From: Cochliopodium minus
Taxonomy: Eukaryota > Discosea > Himatismenida > Cochliopodiidae
Direction: 5' to 3'
Length of the DNA stretch: 64,000 bases
Assembly: GCA_024220525.1 (NCBI GenBank)
Contig: JAMYWO010000038.1
Span: forward strand, 35,051-99,050
Shown: positions 59,497 through 64,000 of the stretch, piece after piece
Layout: each line of letters starts with the position of its first letter
Position numbering within the stretch: the first letter of the stretch is position 1
Notes under the pieces: generated by a model
What the model saw: only the letters and a program-made list of their open reading frames with translations
Told to the model about the DNA's origin: nothing
The model's database searches: none
Translations under genes and position numbers: made by a program

Positions 59497-60923
59497 TTAG
59501 TTTGGTACACCATCGTTTTGATCAATCGCTTTATTATAAAGTTGAATTGCCTTTCGAATGTATCCTTTGATTCCCCCTGTTCCATTTTCGTAAATCTTAG
59601 CAAGGCTGACAATAGAAGGTATATTGTTCAAACTGATTGCCTTTTCGTAAAGTTGGATAGCTTTATGAATATTCTTTTTGAACCCATTAGTTCCTTTTTC
59701 GTAGATTTGAGCAAGTTTATGAAATATCAAGGGATCTGAATCGTCGACAACAATAGAATTTTCCAAAAGTTTAGTTACTTTCTGAAAGTCTTTTTTCACA
59801 CCAAACTTTCCAGTCATATAAATTGTAGCAAGTTCATTTATTGAAGATAGACAATTTAATTCACTCGCCATTTCATAAAGTTCGATTGCTTTTGGAATAT
59901 TCTCTTTCGTAATATTCTTATTTTTCTCATATATACTGGCAAGCATTTGCATCGATTGAGAATGTTTCAAATCTACTGCTTTTTCAAGAAGTTGGACTAC
60001 CAATTTAAATGATTTTTTTAGAATAAGATTGATTGAAGCAAGAGTGAACATAGAATGAGAATGATTGAGGTCAACACATTTCTCGTAACAAGATATTGCT
60101 TGATTTAGATTTTTCTCAACATGAAATCCCATTTCATAACATTTCCCAACAAAGAAATAACAATAAACTGTTTCTTTATTTTCAAAATGTTGGTCTTTCT
60201 TTACTACTTCAGTGAAGATTTCGTATGCCTTTGGAAGATTTTGTTCAGTTTCCCATCCATAAAAGTGTCTCATTCCCTCTGCAAGTTTGTTTCTCTCATT
60301 ACAACTTTCTATGCAAATCATCTTTGCTTTCTTTTCTTCTTTCGGATATTCTATTCCATGAAACATTTTGAAACTCAATACTGCTTTGTTTGTTTCCACT
60401 TTTAAATTATCACTTGTAATTACTTCTCCCAAAAATTGATCAATTTTTTCATCATTATTTTTGGTATCTATGTTGTTGAGATCAGATTTTCTTTTTTCCA
60501 AATCTTGATTATTTAATTCAGTTTTAGAGTTTTTTTTTATTCGTTCCAATTCTTTTTTCAAATCCTTTATCTTGTCCTTTAATAGATTTTTTTCTCTTCT
60601 GTTTCTTTTGGATTTTCTTTTATTTTTTTCTTTCATTTTGTTGACGATTTCACTCAATCTTTTGTTGTTTTTATTTAATACCAAATTATTTTGATTTATA
60701 TTTTCCATTTCTTGAATCTCTTCTTTATATTTAAATAACATCAAGTTTAATTCTTGATTTTGTTTGAATAGAAAATAAAAATAGCATTTTTGTTGATGTA
60801 TTTCAATCTTTTCTTTTTTCTCTTTAGCTCCACATCCTTCGCATTCAGCAAAATCATCCTATAAAATTAAAAATTTTCAAAAATTTCTCAAAATTCATAT
60901 CACATGTAAAGATGTATAACCAT
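59497..60923 (-). CDS. Zinc finger, short coiled-coil and Sel1-repeat protein, copy 2
   Basis: The start codon stands alone as exon 1 (60923-60921); exon 2 runs 60858-59497, giving 454 codons. After the intron the frame reads DDFAECEGCG, restoring Cys7, Cys10, His22 and Cys26 in CxxC-x11-H-x3-C. The coiled coil is short, basic (KMKEKNKRKSKRNRREKN) and lacks the 84-residue units. The Sel1 part is almost identical in DNA to copy 1 over two blocks but stops early after about seven repeats (YNKAIDQNDGVPN). Early termination may be natural or the result of truncation. The same intron position is used in copy 3 but not in copy 1. Confidence 0.85.
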
Positions 60924-60991
60924 TTTAAATTGCAATTTTTTTTATTTTAAAAAGAGCAAATTTTGTTAATTAAAAATCTCTTTCAAAAATT

Positions 60992-63291
60992 TTATTTATT
61001 CATTTGTTTCAATAGATTTAGGTAATTACTTCTGCCGATCTTGTTCCCCAAATCACAAGCTTTCTTATAAAGTTGGATGGCTTTTTTGATATCTTTTTCA
61101 GTTCCGATACCATTCTCATTCATGTAGCCGAGATTGATCATGGCAGGCACAAAATTATGTTTGACAGCCTTTTCATAAAGGATAATAGCGCGAGCATTAT
61201 CCACCGTAACACCAGTGCCCTTTTCATAAATGCTCCCGAGACTAAACATAGCACTTTCGTTGCCTAAATCAGAAGCGGCTTGGTAATAGTGGATGGCTTT
61301 TTGGATGTTTTTTTCAATACACTCTTCGTTCAAAATTAAACTTTTCCTTCCTTTTTCGTAGATGTTTCCGAGATTAAACATACAATTTGTATCATATTTA
61401 TCGGTCTCCAAAATTCTTTCGTAAAGTAGAATAGCCTTCAAGAAATTTCTTTTCAAAATCTTATCGTAGATGTTGGCGAGGTTGAACATCGCAGTATGGG
61501 AACCATTAAAAGCTATGACTTTTTCGTAGAGTTGAACAGCCTTCTCTATATTTTTAGATGTTCCACCTTTTCCTCTTTCATAAATGAAAGCGAGGTTAAA
61601 CATAGAAGTATAGCTGTTATATCCACAAGCCATTTCATAAAATTGGATGGAAGTTTGTATGTCTTTCTCCAAAACCCCAGAGTAGCCAGTTCCATACAAT
61701 TGTGCAAGACTCACCATTGCTTGTGAATGCTTCATCTCTGCAGCTGTTTCAAAAAGCTGAATTGCCTTTAAGAAATCAGTCTTGGATTGAACCCTTTGTT
61801 GGTATATTTTTGCAAGGTTGTACATAGAAGCGGAATGCTTCAAATCAACACATTTAGAATAGCATTCAATTGCTTCTTTAACATTTTTTTTGACTCCATA
61901 TCCAAACTCGTAATGCTCTCCAAGGAAAAACATGGCATAAACTGTTTCTTCTTTCTCGATGAATTTGTCATTCTTTACCACTTCCAAAAATATCTCAAAT
62001 GATCTCGTTTGTGCTTCTGTTTTTGAAGTGATATTTCCCCATTCGTAGAAAAGCCTCATTCCCTCTGCAAGTGCATTCCCCTCGTTACTACTTTCCAAAC
62101 ACAACTTTATAGATCTGTCTTTATCTATTGCATATTCAATACCTCGAATCAATTTAAAACTTAATATTGTTTTGTTTAATTCCACAACTACTATAATTTG
62201 ATTTCATTTTAAAAAAGATTAAATTAATTAACTTACCCTTTTGTGGTGAAGGAATTGCTGAAAAAAATTTATTTTTATGATAAAATTTAAAATTGTAAAA
62301 ATTACTGTTCTTAACAAAACTAATTCCAATAGTTTTTTTTTCATTCAAATTTTTTCGTTCTAATTCTTTTTGTTTCGTACTATGTTCCTCTATTTCTTTT
62401 TCTGTCTCTAAAAAATTCTGATTAACTTCTACACCCCCTTTGACAGGCAAGTTCGATCTAAATAAAAGAGATTTTCCATTTTCGTTTGTTAACAATATCT
62501 TTTTTTCAATTTCACTTTTTGTCTTATTCTCTTCAATTCTATTTTCTTCTATAGTAGTACTATTAATCTCTAATTTTGAACTTTTTTTAACAAATTCGAG
62601 TTCATTTTTCAGCTTTTCTACCTCTGTTTTCAAAACTAAACACTCTTTATATGCTTCATCTTCGATTTTTTTTAATCTTTCGATTTCTTTCGTGTTCTTT
62701 TTGAGTTCCTCCACTTGTTTTTGGAGATCGTTGATTTCCTCTTCATTTTTTTTCAGTCTTTTGTTCGCTATGTTTACTTCTCCTTTTTTCTGATCATTCT
62801 CTTCAATCAGCCTCTTATTTTTTTCGCTCAACATTTTGTTTTTTTCACTTAATGAATGATAACTCTCGTTTAAGTTGTTGTTTTCTTTTTTTAGTGCTTC
62901 GATATTGTTGCTTTTTAATTCATTTATCTCTTTCAAAATTTTGTTTTCATCACTCAGTTTATTTTTGCTATCACTCACTAGTTTGTAGTTTTCATTTAAC
63001 ATTTTGCTGTTTTCGCCTAATATCCTGTTGGTATCTGATATCTTTTTGATATCTTGTTTATATTTCTCCAAAATTATGTTCAAATCAATATTTTGTTTGA
63101 ATAGGAAGTAAGGATAGCATTCTTGTTGATGTATTTCAATCAATTCTTTTTTCTCATTACTCCCACATCCTTCGCATTCAACATAATCTTCCTGTTTGGA
63201 TAATATGATATTATGATTTACAATATTTATTGAATGGGGGCGAATAAAATTAGAAAAGGGAAAAAATGATCAAAAAAAAAAAATTTACCAT
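60992..63291 (-). CDS. Zinc finger, coiled-coil and Sel1-repeat protein, copy 3
   Basis: Three exons (63291-63289, 63191-62237, 62190-60992) sum to 718 codons; the first is the start codon alone. The finger EDYVECEGCG...HQQEC again places Cys7, Cys10, His22 and Cys26. A coiled coil (about residues 35-250) follows, then a basic linker (FYNFKFYHKNKFFSA) at the end of exon 2. The third exon encodes ten or more Sel1 repeats, such as SMYNLAKIYQQ, AMVSLAQLYGTGYSG and AMFSLGSIYEKGTG. This copy is clearly more diverged from copies 1 and 2 in DNA. Together they form a tandem array on one strand, interrupted once. Confidence 0.88.
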
Positions 63292-63420
63292 CAAAATAAC
63301 TTCAATTTTTTTTTTTTTTTCATAAATCAAATTACAATATCCTTCTCAGAACATATCTATTAATTTTTTATAAAAATTTTATATCTGCCTCAAATTCTTT
63401 TTAAAAAAATGAAAAATAAT

Positions 63421-63811
63421 TTATTTGATTTGATTTCTGACTAAGAACAAGAAGCCCAAGAAGTGATAATTCATCCTCCTGTGGCCAGTGAGAATGCCCT
63501 CAACAGTGATCAAAGGAGGAACTTTCTTTTTAGAAGATTCCTCAATGATGAATTGAGCTCTCTTTTGAAGATCTGTTTCATTAGCAGCATTCTTTTATTT
63601 TTTTTGATAAAATAAATAATAAATAAAAAATAAATTAAAAATAAATTAAAAATAAATTAAAAAATTTAAAAAAAAAATAATTTGGCTCGGAAAAAAATTA
63701 ATTAAAAAATTTTGCTTACCACAACATCCACACTAGAAATTTGTTGTAACAAACACAAATAAGCAAAACAGTCTTTAAAATCTCCAAAACCATTCACAGG
63801 TTGAGGGTATC
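63421..63811 (-). CDS. 3' end of a CH-domain (calponin-homology) actin-binding protein
   Basis: Two exons are visible (63811-63720 and 63591-63421); the gene continues past the right edge. They read FGDFKDCFAYLCLLQQISSV, then KRAQFIIEESSKKKVPPLIT and EGILTGHRRMNYHFLGFLF, a CH-domain core and C-terminal helix like those of plastin/fimbrin (DG.AY..LL.QI ... RA..V......PPL.T.E.I..G..+LN..FL..LF). A fimbrin-type or related actin-bundling protein is likely, but only one CH domain can be seen. A stop follows immediately (NQIK), so this CH domain is C-terminal. Confidence 0.7.
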
Positions 63812-63879
63812 CTATGATAATGAAAATAAAAAATAATTATTTTTTCAATTGAAATATTTTTCTAAATTTTATTTTTTGA

Positions 63880-64000
63880 ATTTTTTATTTAATAAAAAAC
63901 TTATTTTTTTTTATTTTATTTATTTTTTTTTATTTTATTTATTTTATTTATTTTATTTATTTTATTTATTTTATTTATTTTATTTATTTTATTTATTTTA
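63880..64000. repeat. TTTATTTTA low-complexity tract at window edge
   Basis: Regular TTTATTTTA-type units run to the end of the window. It lies in an intron of the CH-domain gene and may extend further. Confidence 0.85.

Noticed and set aside
54231-63291. Transposable element or virus as the cause of the duplicated block
   Set aside because: No reverse transcriptase, transposase, integrase, capsid gene, terminal repeat or target-site duplication was seen around the three copies.

Overview
This window is nuclear DNA of a eukaryotic microbe. It is very AT-rich. Genes sit on both strands and are split by many short GT-AG introns, mostly 40-120 bp and T-rich on the sense strand, and intergenic gaps are usually only 70-800 bp. 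The gene set (AP-2 and AP-3 adaptin subunits, RMC1, PTEN, CARMIL, a C2 plus TKL kinase, SAPS protein, PLAC8, Sel1 proteins) suggests a free-living, phagocytic, amoeba-like protist. Sequence alone does not settle whether it belongs to Amoebozoa, Heterolobosea or another lineage. Gene models here were spliced by hand from reading frames and GT/AG signals. Most joined models sum to an exact number of codons, which supports them.

Layout. 1-3893: coding relics and a gene with a start and in-phase introns but several frameshifts. 3959-6335 (-): tandem PH-domain protein. 6602-10115 (-) and 10312-14002 (+): AP-3 delta and AP-3 beta, head to head. 14263-16468 (+): Sel1 protein ending in a PBZ zinc finger. 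16616-19680 (-): C2 domain plus TKL kinase. 20466-21651 (+): ARV1. 21840-23092 (-): splicing factor ISY1. 23364-25087 (+): alanine-glyoxylate/serine-pyruvate aminotransferase. 25158-26358 (-): unknown secretory protein. 26564-29686 (-): RMC1. 29893-31568 (+): AP-2 mu. 32051-34841 (+): PTEN fused to DUF547. 35395-36945 (+): type II membrane protein. 37118-40910 (+): CARMIL. 40943-43113 (-): SAPS protein. 43326-44637 (+): SPRY protein. 44829-45524 (+): PLAC8 protein. 45800-46110: decayed paralogue of the LRR-like gene at 58 kb. 46172-48115 (-): decayed GH42 beta-galactosidase tail. 48508-49784 (-): TCAIM/DUF4460-like protein. 49873-50469 (-): nucleoredoxin-like protein. 50830-52259 (+): secreted thiaminase-I-like protein. 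52360-54173 (+): zinc finger plus LRR-like protein. 54231-63291 (-): three tandem zinc finger, coiled-coil and Sel1 genes, with a small LRR-like gene and a gene relic between the first and second. 63421 to past 63811 (-): 3' end of a CH-domain protein.

Functionally, several genes serve endosome, lysosome and actin biology: AP-3 beta and delta, AP-2 mu, RMC1 (Mon1-Ccz1 Rab7 activation), PTEN, PH-domain protein, CARMIL and the CH-domain protein. The most novel items are the PTEN-DUF547 fusion, the divergent AP-3 beta/delta pair, the Sel1-PBZ fusion, the C2HC-coiled-coil-Sel1 tandem family with a very recent exchange tract, and the repeated use of extremely small first exons.
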